The position numbers and the translations under genes are program-made. A stretch of 64,000 bases of DNA from DASSUW01 sp963830725 (GTDB taxonomy: Bacteria > Actinomycetota > Thermoleophilia > Solirubrobacterales > Solirubrobacteraceae), in assembly GCA_963830725.1 (NCBI GenBank), contig CAWHNO010000011.1:62001-126000 (forward strand), given 5' to 3'. Shown one piece after another: positions 54,162 to 64,000 of this stretch; the stretch's first letter is position 1; each line of letters opens with the position of its first letter. The notes under the pieces were generated by a model. It worked only from the letters and a program-made list of their open reading frames with translations, did no database searches and was not told the DNA's origin.

Positions 54162-54401
54162 ATGCGGATGCGGCAGAGCATCGCCGAGATCGAAGAGGCC
54201 TTCTTCGAGGAGATCGAGGAGGACCGCGAGCGCCAGGAGCGGCTACGGCGTCACGCCGAGCAGCGCTCGCGCCGCCGGCGAGCCGTCAAGACGCACCGTG
54301 CCGGCTCGATGCGGTTCGCCTTCGTGCTGCTGACCCTGCTCGCGACCGCCGTCATCGTGACGGTCGTGATGTTCCAGACGCTTTACATAGTGATGCGCTA
54401 A
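54162..54401 (+). CDS. Small single-pass membrane protein with basic coiled-coil N-terminus
   Basis: 79 aa from ATG 54162. Charged helix EIEEAFFEEIEEDRERQERL and RRHAEQRSRRRRAVKT, then one membrane helix FAFVLLTLLATAVIVTVVMF near the C-terminus. Located 38 bp after the DUF2090 gene. Its TAA overlaps the TAG of csrA. No known family. Confidence 0.65.
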   Translation: MRMRQSIAEIEEAFFEEIEEDRERQERLRRHAEQRSRRRRAVKTHRAGSMRFAFVLLTLLATAVIVTVVMFQTLYIVMR

Positions 54402-54631
54402 GGGCGGCTAGAAAGCCGCTTGAGCGCATCATCGACCTCAGCACGAGCCGACGCGCCTGCAGCGACGTTCTCCTGCTGGATCTCGAGGTAGACCTCCTTG
54501 CGGAACACAGGAATGTCCCGCGGGGCCTGGATCCCGATGCGTACTTTCTCTCCCATGATGGAGAGCACCGAGACCTCGATGTCGTCGCCGATCATGATCG
54601 ACTGGTTGGACTTGCGTGTCAGTACCAGCAT
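54398..54631 (-). CDS. csrA: Carbon storage regulator CsrA
   Basis: 77 aa RNA-binding translational regulator. MLVLTRKSNQSIMIGDDIEV, SVLSIMGEKVRIGIQAPRDI and PVFRKEVYLEIQQEN cover the whole CsrA fold, including the Arg residues of the RNA-binding strand (LTR) and C-terminal RKEVY. About 15 extra C-terminal residues. In Gram-positives csrA normally neighbours fliW and flagellin genes, but none is present here. Confidence 0.95.
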   Translation of the reverse strand: MLVLTRKSNQSIMIGDDIEVSVLSIMGEKVRIGIQAPRDIPVFRKEVYLEIQQENVAAGASARAEVDDALKRLSSRP

Positions 54632-54750
54632 GGCGCCGCCTCCCTGGCGTGTCTCGAGGCTCGGGCGAGGTTAGTGCTCATTCGGCGTGTCTCCAATGGG
54701 GCCTGCACCCGAAGCCCCTTACCCCTCTTGCGCTAGCCTACCGGCCTCTC

Positions 54751-55349
54751 ATGAGTCGCCGGTCCCTGCGTCCTCAGCTTAACCAGATCCGTGGGTGGGT
54801 GCGACAGGGGCGCACAGATGCGTGGATCGCGCACCAGCTCGACGTGACGGTCCAGCAGATCCAGGCGTTCAAGCGAGAGCAGGATCTGGAGACCGACGGG
54901 AGCGACCCCGCGGTGGCCGAAGAGGTCGATCTCCGGGCCGAGGACGACGCCGCGATCGCGGCCGAGCTCGAGGAGGAGGCCAAGCGGCGCGCCGAGGAGG
55001 AGGCCCGCCTGGCCGAGGAGGAGGCTCGCAAGGCCGAGGAGGAGGCCGCAAGGCCGAGGAGGCCGCAGCGAAGGCCGCCGAGGCCGAGGCCGAGGAGGAC
55101 GAGGAGAAGCCCGCCAAGCGCGCCCGCCGCACCCGCGGCGGCCGCACGCGCCGTCGCTCCGCCGGCCCGCTCGAGGGCACCTTCGACCACGGCGAGGAGG
55201 GCTACGGCCTGTGGCTCGACCCCGCCGTGCAGGACGACCCCGTCTACGCCGAGCACTGGGCGGGCCACCGGCCCGTCGAGATCACGATCGAGGAGGACCA
55301 GATCGTGATCCGCCGCGCCGGCGGAGGCGAGGACGACGACGAGGACTGA
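54751..55349 (+). CDS. Lineage-type hypothetical protein with HTH-like N-terminus and coiled coil
   Basis: About 200 aa. N-terminal MSRRSLRPQLNQIRGWVRQG then RTDAWIAHQLDVTVQQIQAF resembles a small DNA-binding helix-turn-helix. A long Glu/Ala/Arg coiled coil follows (EEEAKRRAEEEARLAEEEAR), one base is missing near 55045, and the restored C-terminus is basic (KRARRTRGGRTRRRSAGPLE) then GTFDHGEEGYGLWLDPAVQD and ITIEEDQIVIRRAGG. No known family. Starts divergently 119 bp from csrA. Confidence 0.65.
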
Positions 55350-55350
55350 G

Positions 55351-56104
55351 CCCGCCCGGGCGATCGCCTGGCGGCACCGCTCGCACGCGCTGGTCTGCGA
55401 CGTCGTCGAGCCGTGGGAGCACGGCACCGCGGTCCGCTGCACCGCCCACCCGGGGTTCTGGGACTACAACAGCCTCCGCCTCGAGGGCCCCGACCCCGGC
55501 GTGAGCGCCGGCGAGCTCGCGGCGCATCGCCGACGGCCTGCAGGACGGCCTGCGCCACCGGCGCATCGAGATCGAGGACGAGGCAGCCGGCACGCGGCTG
55601 CGACCCGGCTTCAAGGACCTCGGGTGGACGACGACGCGGTTGGTCTGGCTCGCCCTGGCCGAGCCGCCGGCCGGCCCGGACTTCAAGGAGGTGCCGGTCG
55701 AGGTCACCCGTGCCCTGCGCCTCGACTGGGCGCGCTCGGAGGGTCTGGAGATCTCGGAGCGCGAGTTCCAGCGTCAGGCCGACGCCGAGGAGGACGTGGC
55801 GCGTCGGCGCGGCGTCCGCGCGCTGGTGCAGCGTGGCGCGGACGGCGAGCCGACCGGCTACGCGCTGTTCCTCACCGACGGCGCGACCGCGGAGGTCGAG
55901 CAGGCGTACGTGCAGCCGGCGCTGCGCGGCCGCGGGACCGGAGGCGCGCTCGTCGCGGCGGCGGCGCGCGCGGGCGGCGCGAGCGAGACGTTCATCGTCG
56001 CCGACGACGAGGGCGATCCCAAGCGGCTCTACCAGCGCCTCGGCTTCCGGCCCGTCTGGATCCAGTACGAGTTCACGCGCAGGCCGTCGACGACGCTCGG
56101 CTGA
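55351..56104 (+). CDS. GNAT-type acetyltransferase with N-terminal domain, frame-disrupted
   Basis: The C-terminal part (55640-56104) is a GNAT fold: EREFQRQADAEEDVARRRGV, YALFLTDGATAEVEQAYVQP, acetyl-CoA loop ALRGRGTGGALVAAAARAG and the end YQRLGFRPVWIQYEF. Upstream, AWRHRSHALVCDVVEPWEHG then TAVRCTAHPGFWDYNSLRLE and IADGLQDGLRHRRIEIEDEA belong to the same protein, joined by one frame switch near 55523. No ATG, GTG or TTG start is visible; the frame begins right after the preceding stop, so the start is uncertain. Likely substrate unknown. Confidence 0.6.
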
Positions 56105-56169
56105 TGGCGACGAGCGCTCGCGCAGAAGGAGCGCCAGGAGGCCGTCGCGGGCGAGCCCGCGTACGAATA

Positions 56170-56493
56170 TCAGTCGATGGGGAGCCGCCGGCCGCCGGCG
56201 AAGTCGCTCGCGCCGCGCAGGTAGCGGCCGAAGGCGGCGTCGGCGACCGTGCGGACGTCCCATGCATACGGATCCTCGGGGGCGACCGACACGGCGAGGT
56301 CGCTCGCCCAGTCCGTCCCCCGGTCGTAGAGATCGGCAAGCTCGTCGGACGTGAACGAGCCGCCGAGCCGCCGCCGCAGCTCGGCCTCGATCGCCCGCGT
56401 CACCCGCTCGAGCATGCGGCGTTCCCCGGCCGGCGCCTCGTCGAGGCGCCGGAGCCCGTCCTGCCACTGCATCAGCGCGGTCTCGAAGGACAC
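56170..56493 (-). CDS. Conserved hypothetical protein after divIC
   Basis: 107 aa from ATG 56493, 12 bp beyond the divIC stop on the same strand. Reads FETALMQWQDGLRRLDEAPA, MLERVTRAIEAELRRRLGGS, FTSDELADLYDRGTDWASDL and ASDFAGGRRL. Soluble and helical, with no motif known to me. Position suggests it belongs to the eno-divIC transcription unit, in the place taken by the DUF501 gene in mycobacteria, but it does not look like DUF501. Confidence 0.65.
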   Translation of the reverse strand: MSFETALMQWQDGLRRLDEAPAGERRMLERVTRAIEAELRRRLGGSFTSDELADLYDRGTDWASDLAVSVAPEDPYAWDVRTVADAAFGRYLRGASDFAGGRRLPID

Positions 56494-56504
56494 GCCGCCC
56501 TAGG

Positions 56505-56798
56505 CTAGCGACGCGGCAGGCCCTCGATGACGTAGCTGCGTTCGCCTGCCTTGACCATCCCGAGCCGGCGCGCCTCGCGCGCGAGCGCCGCCGGGTCCTT
56601 GAGCTCGCGCCGGCGCTCGCGCAGGCGGGCGTTCTCGGCCTTCAGAGCGGCGACCTCGGCGCGCTTGCGGCCGGCCTCGCGGTAGGCGGACACCCAGCTG
56701 GCGGCCGGGCCGATGTAGAGGTAGAGGACGAGGCCGAGGACCGCGATCAGGGCCCAGCGGCCCAGCCGGTCCCAGCGGATGCGGGTACGGCGCTCCAT
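56505..56798 (-). CDS. FtsB/DivIC-type septum formation initiator
   Basis: 97 aa from ATG 56798. A short basic N-terminus, one membrane helix (WALIAVLGLVLYLYIGPAAS), then a coiled coil (AEVAALKAENARLRERRREL) and the conserved ARRLGMVKAGERSYVIEGLP end. Bitopic divisome protein acting with FtsL/FtsQ. An apparent fusion with enolase results only from a one-base change near the enolase end. Confidence 0.9.
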   Translation of the reverse strand: MERRTRIRWDRLGRWALIAVLGLVLYLYIGPAASWVSAYREAGRKRAEVAALKAENARLRERRRELKDPAALAREARRLGMVKAGERSYVIEGLPRR

Positions 56799-56848
56799 GC
56801 CTTGCGCCTTCGTTCGACGCCGCCGCCGCCCTTCCTTTGAACATGCGG

Positions 56849-58139
<1,291 letters not shown>

Positions 58140-58153
58140 GCGAGCGCTCCGAT

Positions 58154-58911
<758 letters not shown>

Positions 58912-58915
<4 letters not shown>

Positions 58916-60069
58916 CGGTTCTCGGGCTCAGCGGGCGCCGGCTGGGTCGGCTGCTGCGGGGTGGCCGCGCTCGGCGTCGGCGTGGGCTTCGGAGCGTTCT
59001 TGCACTGCTGCGTCACGTAGCCCTCGCGGCACTCGGTGCGCTCCTTCCACTTCTTCTGGAAGTCGGCCACGAACTTGTCCAGCGCCTTCTGCTGGTTCTG
59101 CGACTGCAGCGTCTGGCGGATGGTCTCCTTGGCCTGCTCGAGCGTCTGCTGCGAGGCCTTCTGGACCTTCTCGACCTCGAAGACGTAGTTGCCGAACTGC
59201 GTCTTCACCGGGCCCTCGATCTCGCCCTTCTTGGCCTTGAAGACCGCCTCGTCCAGCGCCTTCTCGAGCGTGCCCTGCGCCTGCGCCGGCAGCTTGCCGC
59301 CCTGCGACTTGGAGGCCTCGTCGATCGAGTACTGCTTCGCCACGTCCTTCCAGGACTCGCCGCTCTCGAGCGCCGCCTTGGCCGCCTCGGCCTTCGCCGC
59401 GCCCTTGGTCAGGACGATCCGCAGGTCGCGCCGCTCGGGCTGGGCGAAGCGCTCCTTGTTCTTCTCGTAGAAGTCCTTGATCTGCTCGTCGGTGACCTTG
59501 TCCTTGCCCTTGATCACCTTGTCGCGGATCTTGTTCGAGAGCAGGTCGAGCTTGACGCGCTGCATGACGTCCTGCTCGGTCTGGCCGTAGTCCTTGAGGA
59601 ACTTCTGGTAGTCGGCGTCCTTCGGGAAGCTCTGCTTCTTCTGCTGGTCGAAGGACTTCTTGACCTCGGCGTCGCTGACCTTGATGCCCATCTCCTCGGC
59701 CTCGCCCTCGATCCACACGAACGAGGTCAGGAGCGAGACGACCTGGTCACGCATCTGCTCGTACTCCTGCTTGCACTGGTCCTTGTACTGCTTGTCCGTC
59801 GTCGCGGGCTGGCCCTTGGCCGGCTTGGGAGCGGTCTTCTTCTTGTTCGCGACGCACTTGGTGAACTCCGGCGCGTCGGGGACCGTGGCGCCGGGTTGGC
59901 CGCTCGACTTGGAGACGACGCTCAGCCAGTGCTCGAAGTCCTCCTTCTCGATCGGCTCGCCGTCCACGGAGGCGACGGCGTTGCCTGGTACGCCGCCGCA
60001 CCCAGCGGCGACCGCGGCGGTAGCGGCGAGGGCGCACAGCGCCAGAAGAAGTCGAGCGAACTTGATCAT
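58912..60069 (-). CDS. prsA: PrsA/SurA-type peptidyl-prolyl isomerase lipoprotein
   Basis: 385 aa exported foldase. Lipobox AVAAGC with Cys24; SurA-N-like helical region with VDGEPIEKEDFEHWLSVVSK, then TEQDVMQRVKLDLLSNKIRD. The parvulin PPIC domain spans about 205-305 (VTDEQIKDFYEKNKERFAQP, RRDLRIVLTKGAAKAEAAKA, YSIDEASKSQGGKLPAQAQG, FKAKKGEIEGPVKTQFGNYV). The end is a Pro/Thr tail. Placed between mfd and mazG as in other actinobacteria. Confidence 0.92.
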
Positions 60070-60202
60070 GAGAAAGAGTTGGGAGGGGGGACGATTACGG
60101 GATCAGCCGCGCGCCTGCGCAGCGGCTGGGGTATGGGAGCCCTCCTCGGCCGAGCCATGGTAGCGGCCCTCTCCGGGCTTTCCCGTAGGTTTCAGCGAGT
60201 CT

Positions 60203-63200
60203 TTAGGCGGCCGCGCGGACCACGGACAGAAGTACGTCCGCGGCGTTGACCACCGCCGGGAAGCGCTGGCCGGGGTCTTCGGGCACACGGACGGAGAGCT
60301 GCGAGCGCCCGGATTCGTAGATCGCGCCGGGCAGCGCCTCCCGCAGCGCACGGGCGCGCACGCTGTCCAGCTCGATCGGCGTCACGGCCAGACGGCCGCC
60401 GCGGAAGCTGACGACGCGGGCGCCCGCCTCGCCCAGCTTGATGCGCGCCTGCTGGAGGGCGATCAGGTTGATCAGCGGGTCCGGGAGCTCTCCGAACCGA
60501 TCGGTGAGTTCGTTGCGCAGCTCGAGCAGTTCGGCGACCTCGCGCGCGCCCGCGATCCGGCGGTGCACGTCGACCTTCGCCTGCTCGTAGGGGATGTAGT
60601 CGGGCGGCACGTAGGCGTCGACGTTGACGTCGAGGCGCACGGGCTCGGCCGGCTCGGCGCCGTCCTCTTCCGGGTCCATCGAGCGCACCGCCTCGTCGAG
60701 CATCTGCATGTAGAGCTCGAAGCCGAGCGCCGCCACGTGGCCGGACTGCTCGTCGCCGAGCAGGTTGCCGGCGCCGCGCAGCTCGAGGTCGCGCATCGCG
60801 ACCTTGAAGCCGGCGCCGAGCTCGGTGTAATCGCTGAGCGCGGACAGCCGGTCGGCCGCCTCCTGCGTCAGGGCCGCCGCGCTCGGATACAGCAGGTAGG
60901 CGTACGCGCGCTCGCGGCTGCGGCCGACGCGCCCGCGGATCTGGTACAGCTGGCTGAGGCCGAACAGGTCGGCGCGATCGACGATCAGCGTGTTGGCCTG
61001 CGGGATGTCGATCCCCGACTCGATGATCGAGGTGCTGACCAGGACGTCGGCATCACCGCGCAGGAAGGCGAGCATGCGCTCCTCGAGCACCTTCTCGTCC
61101 ATCTGCCCGTGCGCGACGGTGAAGCGCAGCTTCGGGCAGAGGGCGCGCAGGCGCTCGGCCATCTCGTCGATGTCCTCGACGCGGTTGTGGAGGAAGAACG
61201 CCTGGCCGCCGCGCGCGTGCTCGCGCTCGAGCGCCTGCTTGACGAGCTGCTCGTCGTACTCGCCGACGTAGGTCTTGACCGGCCGGCGGCCCTCGGGCGG
61301 GGTCTCGATCACGCTGATGTCCCTGAGGCCGGCGAGGCTCATCTGGAGCGTGCGCGGGATCGGCGTGGCGCTCATCGAGATGACGTCGACCTTGAGCTTG
61401 AGCTGGCGCAGCAGCTCCTTCTGCTTGACGCCGAAGCGCTGCTCCTCGTCGACGATCAGCAGCCCGAGGTCCTTGGCGCGGACGTCGCGGCTGAGCACGC
61501 GGTGGGTGCCGATCAGGATGTCGACCTTCCCCTCGCTGAAGCGCTTGACGGCCTCGCGCTGCTCCGCCGGCGGCCGGAAGCGGCTGACCTGCTCGATGAT
61601 GAACGGGTGGTCGCGCAGGCGCTCCGTGAAGGTGCCGTAGTGCTGCTGGGCGAGGATCGTGGTGGGGACCAGCATCAGGACCTGCTTGCCCGCTGAGGCG
61701 GCCTTCACGGCCGCTCTCAGCGCAACCTCGGTCTTGCCGTAGCCGACGTCACCGCAGATCAGGCGGTCCATCGGCCGGTCGGTCTCCATGTCCTCGATCA
61801 CGCTCTCGATCGCGTCGCGCTGGTCGGGCGTCTCGCGGTACGGGAACGCGGCCTCGAGCTCGCGCAGCTCGTCGGAGAACTCGGGGAAGGCGTGGCCGCG
61901 GCGCCGCTTGCGCTCGGCGTAGAGGTTGAGCAGCTCGCCGGCCAGCTCCTGCGCGGCGCGGCGGGCGCGCGCCTTCATGCGGTCCCAGCGGCTGCCACCG
62001 AGCTTGCTCAGCGGCGGGTGCGAGCCGTCGGCGCCGACGTAGCGCGAGATCTTCGCGAGCTGGTCGACCGGCAGGAAGACCTTGTCGTCGCCCTGGTACT
62101 CGAGGTTGAGGTAGTCGCGCGTGACGCCGGAGACGGTCTTGGTGTCGAAGCCGGCGAAGCGCGCGATTCCGTGGTCCTCGTGGACGACGATGTCGCCGGT
62201 GCGCAGGTCGGCGAAGCTGCGCAGCAGGCCGCGGCCCTTGCGAGTGGGCCGCGTGGACGTCTTGCGGCGGTGGATCAGCCGGTGTTCTGGGAAGGCGGCG
62301 AGCTTGAGGCCCGGCGCCACGAAGCCGTCTCTGAGGTTCGCCTCCGTGAAGATGAGTCCGGAGGACCCCCCGTTGAGGTCGGCGCGCAGCCGCGCGAGGT
62401 TGTAGGCGGCGCGCTCGGCGGCGCCGCGCTGCGGCCACGCGACTACCGTCGTGTAGCCAGAGCGCGTGAGCTTCTCGAGCTCGGCCTCGGCCTCCTTGAG
62501 CGAACGGGCGGCGAAGTCGGCCGACTGGGCGCGGATCTCGGTCGGCTGGTCGGCGCTGATCGACGACAGCCGGATGGCGGCGCGGTCTTGGAGGGTGGCC
62601 AGGATGCGGTCGGGCTTGACGTAAAGGTGGTGGGCGTCCTCGTCGTGGAAGGCGACGCAGACGTCGGCCCAGTGGTCACGCAGGCTCGGCTCCACATCCT
62701 CGTCGGCGGCGACCACGACCTGCGCGGTCTCCGGGACCAGGTCGAGCAGCTCGCGGAAGCGGTCGACGGGCAGCAGCTCGGCGATGTCCGGCCGCTCCTC
62801 GTCCCCGGCCGCGATTTCCGCCAGCTCGCGGTGCTCCGGCGCCAGCTCGGCGGCGGGCGCGATCTCGACCTCCTCCGCCTCCCCGAGGCTGCGCTGCGTG
62901 AAGGTGCTGAACCAGCGCAGCGAGTCGATCTCGACGTCGAACAGGTCGACGCGGACGGCGCGCTCCTCGGTGGCCGGGTAGACGTCGAGCAGGCCGCCGC
63001 GGATCGCGAACTGGCCGCGCTCCTCGACCTGGTCGACGCGCAGGTAGCCCGCGCCCACGAGGTCGTTCGCGACCTCGTCGAGGTCGAGCAGGTCGCCCTT
63101 GCGCAATGTGAAGCCGTGCGGGCGCAGCTCGGCGTCGGGGACCTTCTCGCTCAGCGCGACGGCCGAGACGATCACCACCGGCTGCTCCGACCCGCCGAGA

Positions 63201-63577
63201 TCGGTTTCGCCTGCCAGGCGAGCCGCTCCTTCGTCGCGCTCTACCTCGGCGACGTGACGTAGCGAATCCAGCGCCGCGACCCGCAGCCCGACCAGGTGCG
63301 GCGGCGGCGTCAGGTGCGACTCGTAGGTGACGCCGCGGCTGGGGTAGTAGCGCACGGCCCGCGGGCGCAGCCACGCGCGGAGGTCCTGCGCGAGGTCGCG
63401 CGCCGAGCGGTCGTCGCCGGCGACCACCACCGTCGGCCGCCGCACGTCGCGATCGGCGAGGGCGGCGATCACGAACGGCCGCAGTGACTGCGAGACGAAC
63501 GCCGAGCCGCCCTCGTCGGCCAGCCTGGCCGCCGCGGGATCGTGGTCGAGATGGTTGAGGAAGCTGCGGAGCGCCAG
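60203..63577 (-). CDS. mfd: Transcription-repair coupling factor Mfd
   Basis: Removes RNA polymerase stalled at lesions and recruits UvrA. From GTG 63472 it is 1089 aa; conserved sequence (LRSFLNHLDHDPAAARLADE, GGSAFVSQSLRPF) extends in frame upstream to about 63577, where only CTG is available, so the true start is unclear. UvrB-like N-terminus (AVRYYPSRGVTYESHLTPPP), RNAP-interaction domain (LRTGDIVVHEDHGIARFAGF), helicase motif I GDVGYGKTE, VPTTILAQQHYGTF, motif II LLIVDEEQRFGVKQKE, SATPIPRTLQMSLAGLRDI, HGQMDEKVLEERML, STSIIESGIDIPQANTLIV, DRADLFGLSQLYQIRGRVGR and the C-terminal TRCF domain are all present. Confidence 0.95.
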   Translation of the reverse strand: MALRSFLNHLDHDPAAARLADEGGSAFVSQSLRPFVIAALADRDVRRPTVVVAGDDRSARDLAQDLRAWLRPRAVRYYPSRGVTYESHLTPPPHLVGLRVAALDSLRHVAEVERDEGAARLAGETDLGGSEQPVVIVSAVALSEKVPDAELRPHGFTLRKGDLLDLDEVANDLVGAGYLRVDQVEERGQFAIRGGLLDVYPATEERAVRVDLFDVEIDSLRWFSTFTQRSLGEAEEVEIAPAAELAPEHRELAEIAAGDEERPDIAELLPVDRFRELLDLVPETAQVVVAADEDVEPSLRDHWADVCVAFHDEDAHHLYVKPDRILATLQDRAAIRLSSISADQPTEIRAQSADFAARSLKEAEAELEKLTRSGYTTVVAWPQRGAAERAAYNLARLRADLNGGSSGLIFTEANLRDGFVAPGLKLAAFPEHRLIHRRKTSTRPTRKGRGLLRSFADLRTGDIVVHEDHGIARFAGFDTKTVSGVTRDYLNLEYQGDDKVFLPVDQLAKISRYVGADGSHPPLSKLGGSRWDRMKARARRAAQELAGELLNLYAERKRRRGHAFPEFSDELRELEAAFPYRETPDQRDAIESVIEDMETDRPMDRLICGDVGYGKTEVALRAAVKAASAGKQVLMLVPTTILAQQHYGTFTERLRDHPFIIEQVSRFRPPAEQREAVKRFSEGKVDILIGTHRVLSRDVRAKDLGLLIVDEEQRFGVKQKELLRQLKLKVDVISMSATPIPRTLQMSLAGLRDISVIETPPEGRRPVKTYVGEYDEQLVKQALEREHARGGQAFFLHNRVEDIDEMAERLRALCPKLRFTVAHGQMDEKVLEERMLAFLRGDADVLVSTSIIESGIDIPQANTLIVDRADLFGLSQLYQIRGRVGRSRERAYAYLLYPSAAALTQEAADRLSALSDYTELGAGFKVAMRDLELRGAGNLLGDEQSGHVAALGFELYMQMLDEAVRSMDPEEDGAEPAEPVRLDVNVDAYVPPDYIPYEQAKVDVHRRIAGAREVAELLELRNELTDRFGELPDPLINLIALQQARIKLGEAGARVVSFRGGRLAVTPIELDSVRARALREALPGAIYESGRSQLSVRVPEDPGQRFPAVVNAADVLLSVVRAAA

Positions 63578-63592
63578 AAGCCGCCAGCGAGT

Positions 63593-64000
63593 CTACGAAG
63601 CGGGCTGGGCCGGGCGGCGAGCCAGGATGTTCAGGCGCGTGTACTCGACGACGGGCTCGTCGAGGTGCTCGAGCACCTCGTCGACGAACGCGCGCTCGGA
63701 GCGACTCGTCGAGCCGCTCGAGGTGCTCGCCGAGGGCGACCGTACCCAGGTACTCGTGCGGGTCGTCGGGCTCGACCCGCACCTGCTGGAGCCAGGTCCA
63801 GACGTCGACCCAGCCGCTGCGGGCGAGCCGCTCCGCGGTCTCCTGCGTGCCGGCGAAGTTCCACGGCCCGGGCCAGCCGGCCAGCGCCGCCGCGAACGGC
63901 TCCCGCTCCCCCACCAGCTCGGCCGCTGCCTTCAGCGCGGCGATGTTGCCGGCGCCGCCGCACTGGGCGACGAGGCGGCCGCCGGGCACGAGCAGGTCGA
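63593..64000 (-). CDS. SAM-dependent methyltransferase, C-terminal part (trans-aconitate methyltransferase-like)
   Basis: Runs off the right edge. Visible part: LLVPGGRLVAQCGGAGNIAA, FAAALAGWPGPWNFAGTQET, ERLARSGWVDVWTWLQQVRV and EPDDPHEYLGTVALGEHLER match class I methyltransferases of the trans-aconitate 2-methyltransferase type after the SAM loop. One extra base near 63700 shifts the frame; corrected, it ends FVDEVLEHLDEPVVEYTRLN then ILARRPAQPAS at TAG 63593. Immediately upstream of mfd. Confidence 0.75.

Overview
The window is very GC-rich bacterial DNA with actinobacterial hallmarks. These are a mfd-prsA-mazG-eno-divIC gene order at the right end, an initiator tRNA with a C1/U72 end, strong AGGAGG-type ribosome sites and many GTG starts. 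CsrA together with many secreted LVIVD-repeat proteins suggests a Thermoleophilia/Solirubrobacterales-like actinobacterium; this placement is inference. Single-base indels break many otherwise good genes, including enolase, mazG and ppx, so part of the frame damage is probably assembly error.

Region 1 (1-1835): 3' end of a cyclopropane-fatty-acid synthase gene and a DEAD-box RNA helicase. Region 2 (1.85-27.5 kb): an accessory island of eight secreted beta-propeller (LVIVD-repeat) genes. They are interleaved with copper-handling genes: two DUF305 lipoproteins, CopC-CopD fusions, a YcnI/DUF1775 protein, an Asp-box lipoprotein and a Cu,Zn-SOD C-terminal remnant. Its core is a 5.8-kb tandem duplication (14353-20134 and 20135-25888) joined at a 3-bp microhomology inside copCD and an LVIVD gene. 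Five propellers share a C-terminal signature. I infer an extracytoplasmic copper/propeller system; its substrate is unknown.

Region 3 (27.7-31.8 kb): M20 amidohydrolase, penicillin-binding protein, QsdR-like TetR regulator and a stand-alone PAS protein. Region 4 (31864-34838): a roughly 2.9-kb, lower-GC putative integrated element. It is bounded by a 46-bp direct repeat of the 3' part of tRNA-fMet, has TTGCCAC arm-like repeats inside both ends, and carries a secreted HEIGH zincin-like gene but no recognisable integrase.

Region 5 (34.9-45.4 kb): acyl-CoA ligase, CoA-binding and DUF72 proteins, a 2-hydroxyacid dehydrogenase coupled to Ppx/GppA, a ThDP enzyme, a DsbA-like protein diverging from an HxlR regulator, small conserved genes and tRNA-Leu. 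Region 6 (45.4-56.5 kb): an ECF sigma factor fused to a zinc finger and membrane anchor, CsaA, an R2lox-type Mn/Fe oxidase with its crosslink residues, and a four-gene operon (106-aa protein, UPF0173 hydrolase, Lrp-type sensor, lipoprotein). It continues with SelD, a rhomboid-like protein lacking the catalytic serine, a YbdK-type ligase, a DUF2090 aldolase-like protein, CsrA and several lineage proteins. Region 7 (56.5-64 kb): the housekeeping cluster methyltransferase-mfd-prsA-mazG-eno-divIC, all on the minus strand.
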